DNA of 64,000 bases from Mycolicibacterium litorale (GTDB lineage: Bacteria; Actinomycetota; Actinomycetes; Mycobacteriales; Mycobacteriaceae): contig NZ_AP023287.1 in NCBI RefSeq assembly GCF_014218295.1, forward strand, positions 310,001 to 374,000, written 5' to 3'. The translations under genes and the position numbers were made by a program. The stretch's first letter is position 1, and the number at the start of each line of letters is the position of its first letter. The notes beneath the pieces are model-generated. The model made no database searches. It was given only the letters and a program-made list of their open reading frames with translations, and had not been told where the DNA came from. This document shows, in pieces, positions 17,761-25,555 of this stretch.

Positions 17761-18069
17761 AAGACATAGTCACCCGTCGACCCGATTCGCAAACGTGCCG
17801 CCTGACGCCCGGGAGTCGGACTCCCGGAATCGAATCACCGACGGTGTCAGTATTTGCCCGGACTATAAGTGGTGTTACGTCGGGAGTGACTGATGTTACG
17901 GAAGGGGCGGTGCCCTGACCGTCAACAAGCATTGAAATGGCCTGGGACTCCGCCTCGCAGCGCTAGGGAGAACGACCGCTCGGCAGAGCCCCAGGCCTGT
18001 TTCCACCGTACGCTCCGAATTCGCTGATGGGCAGTCCTCATCGAAATTCGCGTCGGAAAAGACCGACCG
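17761..18069. other. 309-bp intergenic region with two inverted repeats
   Basis: No convincing reading frame is present. Two structured elements stand out: the CCGGGAGT palindrome near the SDR start, and a long imperfect stem-loop at 17939-17997 (12-base arms GGCCTGGGACTC and its near-complement, one mismatch, 35-base loop). The stem lies about 70 bases beyond the lysE stop and could end its transcript or belong to a small RNA. Neither strand shows a U-tract. Confidence 0.4.
17809..17827. promoter_or_regulatory. Inverted repeat upstream of the SDR gene
   Basis: CCGGGAGT-CGG-ACTCCCGG: eight-base perfect arms with a three-base spacer, 49 bases upstream of the SDR start on the minus strand. A partial copy (CGGGAGT) recurs near 17881. 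The symmetry and position suit a dimeric repressor; no regulator gene is adjacent. Confidence 0.4.
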
Positions 18070-18690
18070 TCAGCCGAGCGCGACCGTGACGCCGAGGGCG
18101 ACCATCGTGACGGCGATCAGGGCGTCGAGGATCCGCCAGGTCAGCGCCGAGGAGAACCAGCCCGCGAGCTGCCGGGCGCCGAACCCGAGGCAGGTGAACC
18201 ACACGGCACTCGCGGTGACGGCTCCGACGCCGAACAGCCAGCGCTGATCGCGGTGTTCGTTGGCGAGTGCGCCGAGCAGGACCACCGTGTCGAGATACAC
18301 GTGCGGATTGAGCCAGGTGAGTGCCGCGCAGGTGAGCAGCACACCGAGGAGGCGGGCGGGCCCCTCCTGGGACGGGGTGAGCGCGGCCGGGCGCACGGCG
18401 CGTCGCGCGGCCAACAGCCCATACCCGATGAGGAACGCCGCGCCGCCGAACCGCGCGACGTCGAGGGCGCCCGGATGGCTGGTCACCAGCGCGCCGAACC
18501 CGGCGATGCCCGCGCCGATCAGCACGATGTCGGAGGCCGTGCACAGCGCCACGACAGCGGCGACGTGTTCACCGCGGATGCCCTGGCGCAGGACGAAGGC
18601 GTTCTGCGCACCTATCGCGGCGATCAGGGTGAGCGACGACAGGAAACCGAAGACGACGGGGGAGGCCACGGCATCGACGCTACGAACCAC
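18070..18690 (-). CDS. LysE/ArgO family amino acid exporter
   Basis: A 206-residue inner-membrane exporter with about six helices. [18 protein letters not shown] near residue 25 and [18 protein letters not shown] near 125 are the two signature segments of the ArgO/LysE branch that exports basic amino acids such as lysine and arginine. The start is GTG 18690. Relatives are usually divergent from a LysR-type ArgP/LysG activator; here the upstream neighbour is a VOC gene read in the same direction, so the regulator must lie elsewhere or be absent. Confidence 0.87.
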   Translation of the reverse strand: MVRSVDAVASPVVFGFLSSLTLIAAIGAQNAFVLRQGIRGEHVAAVVALCTASDIVLIGAGIAGFGALVTSHPGALDVARFGGAAFLIGYGLLAARRAVRPAALTPSQEGPARLLGVLLTCAALTWLNPHVYLDTVVLLGALANEHRDQRWLFGVGAVTASAVWFTCLGFGARQLAGWFSSALTWRILDALIAVTMVALGVTVALG

Positions 18691-18736
18691 GGCCGGATCA
18701 GTACAGCTAAAGATTCTGAAGATGCATTAGCGAATC

Positions 18737-19339
18737 TCATGTCGTGAGGATCTCGTTCCCCTCGGGGTCGAGCCGTGGCAGATCCGGACCGTCGACCACC
18801 AGGTGCAGGCGATTGCGCACCGTCTTGGGTTCGTCGACGCGGATGAACTCCAGCCAGAACCGCGACTGCTGACGCAGCGAGGCATACACCGGATGCTCGC
18901 GGGTGACGGGCAGTCCGGTCAGGGCGGACCAGAACCGGGCTTGCGCGCGCGGATCGCGGGCATCGAAGACGACCGCCGCGAGCGGACCGATGTCGCGGTA
19001 CTCGTCGCGGGGCTCGAGCACGCAGAACTCGTTGCCACCGGGATCGGCGAGCACCACCCAGGGCACGTCGCCCTGCCCCACGTCCACTCGTGTTGCGCCC
19101 AGCGCGAGGGCCGTGCCGACCAGATCGGCCTGGTGGTCGGCCGATGTGGAGGCCACATCGAGATGGAGCCGGTTCTTGATGTGTTTGGGCTCGTCGGTCG
19201 CCGTGAAGCGAAGGCGCATCGCGTCGTCGAGGCGCACGGCGGCGTCATCGACCGCCGGCAGCTGCAACAGCTCCGACCAGAACGTCACGAGGGGTACCGG
19301 ATCGGTGGATTCGACGAGCACCTCGCGTATGCGACTCAT
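18737..19339 (-). CDS. Tandem VOC (glyoxalase-like) domain protein
   Basis: A 200-residue protein made of two similar halves. Half one has REVLVESTDPVPLVTFWSEL and PKHIKNRLHLDV; half two has AVVFDARDPRAQARFWSAL and PKTVRNRLHLVV. This is an internal duplication of a glyoxalase/bleomycin-resistance type beta-alpha-beta-beta-beta unit, with the second copy ending soon after DPEGNEI. The family is found as dioxygenases, lyases or binding proteins; metal ligands are not obvious enough to assign activity. ATG 19339 is chosen because the longer reading starts in basic, non-conserved sequence. The DeoR gene lies 46 bases upstream on the same strand. Confidence 0.78.
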   Translation of the reverse strand: MSRIREVLVESTDPVPLVTFWSELLQLPAVDDAAVRLDDAMRLRFTATDEPKHIKNRLHLDVASTSADHQADLVGTALALGATRVDVGQGDVPWVVLADPGGNEFCVLEPRDEYRDIGPLAAVVFDARDPRAQARFWSALTGLPVTREHPVYASLRQQSRFWLEFIRVDEPKTVRNRLHLVVDGPDLPRLDPEGNEILTT

Positions 19340-19385
19340 CGTCAGAGTGTGGCGTTCCCGGCGGTCCGCCGCCACCACCAGTGGG

Positions 19386-20156
19386 TCAGAGCCGAGTCAG
19401 GACCTCGACACCGCTGGCGGTGAATGCGTCGAGTGTGTCGGCGGGCAGAGCCGGATCGGTGATGATCCCGGACAGCTCGCTGAGGTCGCACACCTTGAAG
19501 GGGGCACGCGTCATGAACTTGCTGGAATCAGCCAGGGCGTAGCTGCGCCGACTGTTCTGCAAGACCGTCCGCTTGATGTCGACTTCCTGGAGTTCGAAGT
19601 CGGTGAGTCCCGCGGCGATCTCGATGCCGCCGGTGCCCAGGAAGGCGACGTCAGGATTCACATCGCGCAGGAAATCCCTTGCGGTGGAACCGGAGATCGA
19701 CATGTCACCGGCGCGGACCTTACCGCCCGGCATGAACACGTCGATGTCGGACGCGGCGCTGAGAACCTCCGCGACCCACATCGACGGGGTGATCACCGTG
19801 CCGGCGAACGATCCGAGCATCGCGCGCGCGACGGCGATCGCGGTCGTGCCGATGTCGACGAACACCGTGTTCGCGCCGGGGAGCAACTGCGTGGCCAGCT
19901 GGCCGATCGAGTTCTTCTCATCCGCGGCCAGGACCGTGCGATCAGTGAACGAAGGTTCTTTGTTGCTGGTACGGACCTCGGCGTGGATGGCCCCGCCCCG
20001 GACCCGCTGAAGCTGCCGGGTCTCGTCGAGGGTCTTGAGGTCGCGCCGCACGGTCTCGACCGAAACGCCAAGCGCCTCAGCCAGTTCGTCACTGGAAATC
20101 GACCGACGGGCGGACACGAGCTCGACGATCTTCTCCCGCCGAGTCGCAGCAAGCAT
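19386..20156 (-). CDS. DeoR/GlpR family transcriptional regulator of the sugar/LarA operon
   Basis: A 256-residue regulator starting MLAATRREKIVELVSARRSI. The N-terminal winged helix (SSDELAEALGVSVETVRRDL) is the standard DeoR DNA-binding unit. The C-terminal DeoRC domain follows the phosphosugar-isomerase fold (FVDIGTTAIAVARAM, then IDVFMPGGKVRAGDMS and VDIKRTVLQNSRRSYALADS), which binds a phosphorylated sugar in known members. An excellent ribosome site (GGAGG) lies five bases before the ATG. It is divergent from the transporter/kinase/larA operon across a 329-base region, so it very probably represses that operon and responds to the product of the FGGY kinase. Confidence 0.9.
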   Translation of the reverse strand: MLAATRREKIVELVSARRSISSDELAEALGVSVETVRRDLKTLDETRQLQRVRGGAIHAEVRTSNKEPSFTDRTVLAADEKNSIGQLATQLLPGANTVFVDIGTTAIAVARAMLGSFAGTVITPSMWVAEVLSAASDIDVFMPGGKVRAGDMSISGSTARDFLRDVNPDVAFLGTGGIEIAAGLTDFELQEVDIKRTVLQNSRRSYALADSSKFMTRAPFKVCDLSELSGIITDPALPADTLDAFTASGVEVLTRL

Positions 20157-20485
20157 GTGGCCCTCCTTTTCCACGGGCCGAAGGCGCCGCCCCATCCAGT
20201 ATCGAAGCGGGCCGATTTATCTGTCAAGAGCGGGCAAGAACGGTCACTGAGTGCGAATAGGCCGGGCTGGACGTCAAGTGGATCGGCCCACAGGTCAATT
20301 TTCGTGACTGTAACGCTCCGTTAATGAACTGTCTTGACCGATAGAGACTGTTGTTGCAGACTGTGCGATGTCTCACGTCGTCGGCCGCGTCGCCCATGCG
20401 TGGGCGGGACGCGTGCCCTGTGAAGGCGGATGCGCTCAGCAACCCGAGGGCCCTGTCGAAGTTCCATCACATCGGAAGGACAGCA
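20157..20485. promoter_or_regulatory. Divergent control region of the deoR gene and sugar/Lar operon
   Basis: This 329-base gap contains TAACG-CTC-CGTTA (20311-20323), a -35-like TTGACC at 20334-20339, and four direct copies of [GA]ACTGT at 20306, 20327, 20346 and 20359. The repeats cover the expected polymerase site and resemble the multi-repeat operators of DeoR-family repressors. Downstream is a 120-base leader with a hairpin CGCCCA-TGCG-TGGGCG (20391-20406) and a ribosome site (GGAAGGA) before ATG 20486. Confidence 0.55.
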
Positions 20486-21478
20486 ATGCGAAGAGCGAAG
20501 AAGTTTTTGGGTGTGCTGTGCGCAGCGGCCGTGGGCTCGGCGTTGGTCGGTTGCGGCGGCGATGTCGTCTCGGAGGTCGGAGGTGGTGGCGACTGCACAC
20601 CTTCGGACAAGAAGGTCATCGGCTGGGACTGGCCGCTGTCCAGCCTCGAGATCTACGAACCCTTCAACAAGAAGGTGACCGCGATCGCCCAGGAGCGCGG
20701 GTACCAGACGGTCACCACCACGAATGACGGTGACCTGCAGCAACAGGTGAGCGACCTCGAAGCGTGGGTGGCGCAGGGGTTGTCGGCGATCGGAACCTAC
20801 GCCCTCGAGCCGTCGGCCATCGAGCCGATCGGACGGCGCGCTCTCGACAACTGTGTGGGCTTCGTCAGTTACGGCACGAACCTGGAGAACCAGGATGCCG
20901 CGGTGGAGTTCGCCTGGGACCGCAGTGGTGCCGAACTCGGCATCAACGCCCGCGAATGGGCCACCAAGAACGGCGGTCCGCTCAAGGCTCTGGTACTCCA
21001 TGATCGCGACATCACCGCCGGCAAGGAGCGCGACGACGCCCTCATGGCGGAGTTCCCGGGCACCGCAAGCAATGTCGAGGTCGTGAGCCATCAGCGTGCG
21101 GTCGACACCGCATCCGGTGAATCGGTCACCTCCACAGTGCTGCAAGCACATCCCGACCTCAATATGGTTCTGGCCTACAACGACGATGTCGCCATCGGCG
21201 CCCGCCAGGCGTTCATCAACGCGGGCTTCGCTCCGAACGACCCGAACGTCTACATCGGCGGCCAGGACGGCTCGCCGTCGGCTCTTCGGCTCCTCAAGGA
21301 GAACGGCATCTACCGGGCCTCTTCCGCAGTGAACTTCAACGACCTGACGTCCACCGTGGCGAACACCATCGTCGACGTCGCGGAAGGCATCGACCCGGAA
21401 TACGGTCCGCTGAACTTCTCGGTCCTGACTCCCGCCGATCCCGGTCAGGTCGAGGAGTTCCTGGCCGCATACAACTAA
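20486..21478 (+). CDS. Sugar ABC transporter substrate-binding lipoprotein
   Basis: A 330-residue secreted lipoprotein. The signal peptide MRRAKKFLGVLCAAAVGSAL ends in the lipobox LVGC, anchoring it outside the membrane. The body is the ribose/galactose-binding fold (Peripla_BP_4): KVIGWDWPLSSLEIYEPFNK, a repeating lobe with GLSAIGTYALEPSAIEPIGR, the hinge segment LKALVLHDRDITAGKERDDA and VLAYNDDVAIGARQAF. The last is the sugar-site motif that in CUT2 proteins reads N-D-x-x-A-x-G. It is the first gene of an operon that runs to larC. The ligand is presumably the compound metabolised by the downstream kinase, hydrolase and LarA. Confidence 0.88.
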   Translation: MRRAKKFLGVLCAAAVGSALVGCGGDVVSEVGGGGDCTPSDKKVIGWDWPLSSLEIYEPFNKKVTAIAQERGYQTVTTTNDGDLQQQVSDLEAWVAQGLSAIGTYALEPSAIEPIGRRALDNCVGFVSYGTNLENQDAAVEFAWDRSGAELGINAREWATKNGGPLKALVLHDRDITAGKERDDALMAEFPGTASNVEVVSHQRAVDTASGESVTSTVLQAHPDLNMVLAYNDDVAIGARQAFINAGFAPNDPNVYIGGQDGSPSALRLLKENGIYRASSAVNFNDLTSTVANTIVDVAEGIDPEYGPLNFSVLTPADPGQVEEFLAAYN

Positions 21479-21490
21479 AGATTCGTCACG

Positions 21491-23020
21491 ATGGCCCTGA
21501 CTCTGACGAACATCCACAAGTCGTACTCCGCTAATCCCGTCCTGAAAGGGGTGGACTTCGAGGTCCGTGCGGGAGAGGTCCACGCTCTGCTTGGACCGAA
21601 CGGGGCCGGCAAGTCGACTCTCATCAAGTGCATCGGCGGTGCCACTGCCATCTCCAGTGGCACCGCCGAGCTCGACGGCGACGTCCTCGAAGACCTCACG
21701 CCGGCAAAGGCTTTCGACGCCGGAATCGTCACAATCCACCAGCACCTGAGCCTGATCGACACGATCAGCGTGGTCGACAACATGTTCTTCGGCGACGAGT
21801 TGACGACCTTCGGGATCATCAACCGCGCGAAACAGAATCGCGTCGCGCGAGAACTGTTGGCGCAGCACGGCATCAATGCCACTCCCGGAACGATCGTCGG
21901 GGACCTGTCCATCGGTGTGCGTCAGCAGATCGAGATCGCGAAGGCGTGGAACAGGACCTCGATCAAGGTACTGATCCTGGACGAGCCGACCGCGGCGATC
22001 TCGGCCAGAGAGACCGAGATCCTCTTCGAGAAGATCAATTCGCTGCGGGACAGCGGCGTCGCGATCATCTACACCACACACCGCATGGCCGAGGTGTTCC
22101 GAATCGCCGATCGCGTCACCGTCATCAACTCCGGTGTGGTCGCGCTCAGCGGCCGGACGGGCGACCTCTCCGCGTCGGACATCCTCGAAGCCATTTCGGC
22201 GGGGTCCGGTCAGCAGATGGACCACACTCCCGGGCAGGTGCGTACGTTCGAGCGGACCGCCGTCGCCGTCGAAGACGGCGCCGGGCCGCGATTCGGACCG
22301 GTGAACTTCTCCGTCGGCGTGGGTGAGATCGTCGGGCTCTTCGGTGCTGTCGGCTCCGGACGAACGTCGCTGTTGGAAAGCCTCGTCGGAGGCTACGGCT
22401 CCAGGGCGATGTCCGGTCGCATCGAGCTCGACGGCCGCGCCTACCGCCCGAAGTCGCCGGAGTACGCATTCAAGCGAGGGATCAGGTTCGTCGCGTCGGA
22501 CCGGGCGACCCAGGGACTGTGGCCCACACTCTCGGCACGGGAGAACGTGCTCATGCCGAGGTACCGGGCGCTCGCCAAGCTCGGGTTACGCAGATCAGCG
22601 GCGGAACGGCGCGAATTCCTGCAGATCGCCGAAGATCTGGACCTCCAGCCGCCCGATCCGCGGATGAACGCCGAAGACTTCTCCGGGGGTAACCAGCAGA
22701 AGATCGTCGTGGGCCGGACCGGCCTCGGCTCCGCTCCGATCCGCCTTCTGATACTCGACGAACCCACTCAGGGTGTGGACATCGGTGCCCGGGCGCGGAT
22801 CTACGGCTACGTCCGGGAGCTCATGAAGAAACACGACTGCGGATGCCTCGTGGCGTCCTCCGAGCCCGACGAGATCCTGCAACTGTGCGACCGCGTTCTG
22901 GTGATGGGAGACGGGCGGATCGAAAGGGAACTGGTCGGCCAGGAGATGTCGGAACAGAACATGATGCTGGCCGCACACCAGTTCGTGGGCGTGACTGCCC
23001 AAGGAGCAGAAAATGAGTAA
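21491..23020 (+). CDS. CUT2-type sugar ABC transporter, dual ATPase
   Basis: A 509-residue cytosolic ATPase with two nucleotide-binding domains. Domain one has Walker A LLGPNGAGKST (residues 34-43), a signature LSIGVRQQIEIA and Walker B VLILDEPTAAIS. Domain two has the altered Walker A FGAVGSGRTS near 283, signature FSGGNQQKIVVGR and Walker B LLILDEPTQGVD. An imperfect second site is normal for RbsA/MglA/XylG proteins, in which the first site may do most of the hydrolysis. The stop overlaps the permease start by eight bases, and the binding-protein gene lies 12 bases upstream. Confidence 0.93.
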   Translation: MALTLTNIHKSYSANPVLKGVDFEVRAGEVHALLGPNGAGKSTLIKCIGGATAISSGTAELDGDVLEDLTPAKAFDAGIVTIHQHLSLIDTISVVDNMFFGDELTTFGIINRAKQNRVARELLAQHGINATPGTIVGDLSIGVRQQIEIAKAWNRTSIKVLILDEPTAAISARETEILFEKINSLRDSGVAIIYTTHRMAEVFRIADRVTVINSGVVALSGRTGDLSASDILEAISAGSGQQMDHTPGQVRTFERTAVAVEDGAGPRFGPVNFSVGVGEIVGLFGAVGSGRTSLLESLVGGYGSRAMSGRIELDGRAYRPKSPEYAFKRGIRFVASDRATQGLWPTLSARENVLMPRYRALAKLGLRRSAAERREFLQIAEDLDLQPPDPRMNAEDFSGGNQQKIVVGRTGLGSAPIRLLILDEPTQGVDIGARARIYGYVRELMKKHDCGCLVASSEPDEILQLCDRVLVMGDGRIERELVGQEMSEQNMMLAAHQFVGVTAQGAENE

Positions 23021-24029
23021 TGACACCACCACGCTGACCAATACACCGGCAGCAGGCGGCCTGCGGGGCGACCTGGTGCAACGCGTGATCCGATACGTGC
23101 TCTTCGCCGGCTTCATCGCCATGGTGATCTTCTTCGCCGTGGCCGCGCCCCGGTTCCTCACCTACGGCAACATCATCAACATCGCGCTGTCGAGCGCGAT
23201 CCTGTTGATCGTCTCCGTGCCGTTCGCGCTCGTGGTGATCACCGGGAAAGTGGATCTGTCCGTCGGCTCGACGCTGGGACTCTCGGGCGTGGTGACGGGC
23301 GTACTGATCACCGGCGGAACCGACTGGCTGACGGCAGCACTCCTCGGCATTGTCGTGGGTGCGCTCGTCGGCGCTGCCAACGGCGCCATGATCTCCGTTC
23401 TCAACCTCTCGCCCATCGTGGTGACGCTCGGCATGCTGCAGGTGGTCCGCGGTATCGCCGAGCGGGTCACCACGGCACCGCCGTCCGGCTTCGGTGGCGG
23501 CATGGCCTTCCTCGGCCGGGGAACGTTGTTCGGCATCCCCGTCCTGGTCGGCATCGCCCTACTCGTCCTGGCCGTCGGCATCGTGTTCTTGCACCTCAGC
23601 GCCTCCGGTCGGCACGTCTACGGGCTCGGTGTGAACACGGAAGCCACCTTCCTGTCGGGCATCAACACCCGACGGCTGTCGTTCATGACCTTTGTCGCCG
23701 TCGGCGCCGCCGCCGGGCTCGGGGGAGTCCTGCTCGCCGCTCGGCTCGATTCGGCACCGCCGACCACCCTCGGCGAAGGCCTCGAACTCCAGGTCCTGAC
23801 CGCCGTGCTCCTCGGCGGAATCGCGTTCAACGGCGGACGCGGAACCATGTTCGGGGTCGTTCTGGGCGTCGCCTTCCTCGGCGTGCTGCAGAACGGGCTG
23901 CTGCTGCTCAACGTCAACACGAGCGGCCAGAAGCTGGCTACCGGGGCGGTGCTGCTGATCGCTGCCGGCCTCGAGGAGTTCGGTCTCAAGCGCGGACGCC
24001 TGCGAGCGCTGGTCAAACGTTCATCGTGA
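23013..24029 (+). CDS. CUT2-type sugar ABC transporter permease
   Basis: A 338-residue inner-membrane protein with about eight to ten helices, beginning MSNDTTTLTNTPAAGG. Signatures of the RbsC/XylH branch are VKVDLSVGS-like VITGKVDLSVGSTLGLSGVV, LNLSPIVVTLGMLQVVRGIA, GINTRRLSFMTFVAVGAAAG and the cytoplasmic loop GGIAFNGGRGTMFGVVLGVA. A single permease gene implies a homodimer. The start overlaps the ATPase stop; the kinase gene follows after 31 bases. Confidence 0.92.
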   Translation: MSNDTTTLTNTPAAGGLRGDLVQRVIRYVLFAGFIAMVIFFAVAAPRFLTYGNIINIALSSAILLIVSVPFALVVITGKVDLSVGSTLGLSGVVTGVLITGGTDWLTAALLGIVVGALVGAANGAMISVLNLSPIVVTLGMLQVVRGIAERVTTAPPSGFGGGMAFLGRGTLFGIPVLVGIALLVLAVGIVFLHLSASGRHVYGLGVNTEATFLSGINTRRLSFMTFVAVGAAAGLGGVLLAARLDSAPPTTLGEGLELQVLTAVLLGGIAFNGGRGTMFGVVLGVAFLGVLQNGLLLLNVNTSGQKLATGAVLLIAAGLEEFGLKRGRLRALVKRSS

Positions 24030-24060
24030 CGGGCAGGCCTCCCGTGAGAAGGCGGGGTCG

Positions 24061-25551
24061 ATGACGACGGCGGTGTCGCTCGATTTCGGCACCTCTTCGC
24101 TCAAAGTGGCGGTCACCGACACCGACAGGGGCGTGCTCGGCGAAGCCGACCGCGAGTACGCCATCCGTCAGCCGTTCCCCACCTGGGCCGAACAGGATCC
24201 CGCCGAATTGTGGGATCTCGCCGGCGAGGCCTGCCGCGAGGCGGTCGCGGGCAGTGCGGTCTCGCCCGATGAGGTGGATGCGGTCGTCATCGTCGCGCCG
24301 TGGAAAGCGGTGATCCCGGTCTCGGCCGACGGTGACGTGCTGTGCGACGGCATCATCTGGCTCGACGGCCGAGCATCGGAGGAAGCCGCGGCGGTGTCGG
24401 AACGCTACGGCCTCGAATCGATCGGGGGCCAGTCCTACTGGCCCAGGCTGTTGTGGCTGCGCGCGCACCGCGCGGATGTGTGGCGCCGGGCCGCATGGCT
24501 CATGGGGTTGCCGACCTACTTCAAGTGGCGGGCCACCGGACAGGTCGTGACCGACCCCAGCGACGACTTCTTCCGGAACCCGGAGCGTCCACTGACCGGC
24601 CTGGGTGAACAGCTCGCCCGCGACTTCGAATTCGGGTCCGACGCAGCGAAATTCGCACCGGTGCGGCCGTGCATGGAGGTGATCGGCGAGCTGACGAAGG
24701 CGGGCGCGTCCCATCTGGGGCTACCCCCCGGGACCAGGGTGGTCAACGGTTTCGGAGATCTTCCCGCGGTCACGCTCGGCACCACGGGATTCTCGGAGAA
24801 CGCCGCCCACATCTACTTCGGCACGTCGTCCTGGCTCACCGTGGTCACACACGGCGGACGCAACCTCGACGCCCCACTGTCCTTCACCTTCGACGACTCC
24901 CTGGGCGGTGCGGTCTTTCCGCTGCAGACCGGCATGCGCGCCTACAACTGGATCACCGATCAGGTCTTCAAGGATCTGGCAGCACCGGGCACCCCCGCCT
25001 ATTACGCGGAGATCAACCGGCAGGTCGCCGAGATCCCCGCGGGCTCGGACAATCTGCTGGCAACCCACTGGCTGGTCGGCGAGCTGCCTCCGCTCGCGAA
25101 GAGCGCGAAAGGGGCGTTCATCAACCTCACCGCGAACCATGATCGCCGACACATGGTGCGGGCGGTCATGGAGAGCATCTGTTACACCCACCGACGATAT
25201 GTCGAACAGCTGTCCGCTCAGCACGGCCTCGAGTTGGCGGAGGTGGTCGCCGTCGGCGGTGGGGCGCTCAACGATGTGCTGGTGCAGATGCTCGCCGATG
25301 TGATCCAGCGAGATGTCTTGGTGCCGAACGGCGCTCGCCATGCCGGCACCCGCGGTGCCCACATCTGCGCCGAGTCCACGATCGCCGGGGCCGCCGAACC
25401 CGTACCGTTCCCCGACCCGGTCGAGGCGCGCAGGTTTCGCCCCGATCCGTCGAAGGCACGGGAGTACGACCGGATGTACCACCTGTACCTGAAGATCTTC
25501 CCGGCTTTGAGATCGCTCTTCGCCGAGCTCAACCACACAGAAGGACCGTGA
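24061..25551 (+). CDS. FGGY-family carbohydrate kinase
   Basis: A 496-residue cytosolic kinase of the hexokinase/actin fold. The N-terminal phosphate loop is SLDFGTSSLKVAVTD. The first lobe contains VIVAPWKAVIPV and the substrate-strand GIIWLDGRASEEA; the second holds VVNGFGDLPAVTLG, AHIYFGTSSWLTVVTHGG and the adenosine motif VVAVGGGALNDVLVQMLAD. Length and order match xylulokinase-like enzymes. FGGY members phosphorylate pentuloses, hexuloses, polyols or sugar acids; the sequence alone does not say which. The product may be both an intermediate and the effector of the divergent DeoR regulator. Confidence 0.9.
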   Translation: MTTAVSLDFGTSSLKVAVTDTDRGVLGEADREYAIRQPFPTWAEQDPAELWDLAGEACREAVAGSAVSPDEVDAVVIVAPWKAVIPVSADGDVLCDGIIWLDGRASEEAAAVSERYGLESIGGQSYWPRLLWLRAHRADVWRRAAWLMGLPTYFKWRATGQVVTDPSDDFFRNPERPLTGLGEQLARDFEFGSDAAKFAPVRPCMEVIGELTKAGASHLGLPPGTRVVNGFGDLPAVTLGTTGFSENAAHIYFGTSSWLTVVTHGGRNLDAPLSFTFDDSLGGAVFPLQTGMRAYNWITDQVFKDLAAPGTPAYYAEINRQVAEIPAGSDNLLATHWLVGELPPLAKSAKGAFINLTANHDRRHMVRAVMESICYTHRRYVEQLSAQHGLELAEVVAVGGGALNDVLVQMLADVIQRDVLVPNGARHAGTRGAHICAESTIAGAAEPVPFPDPVEARRFRPDPSKAREYDRMYHLYLKIFPALRSLFAELNHTEGP

Positions 25552-25555
25552 CATC

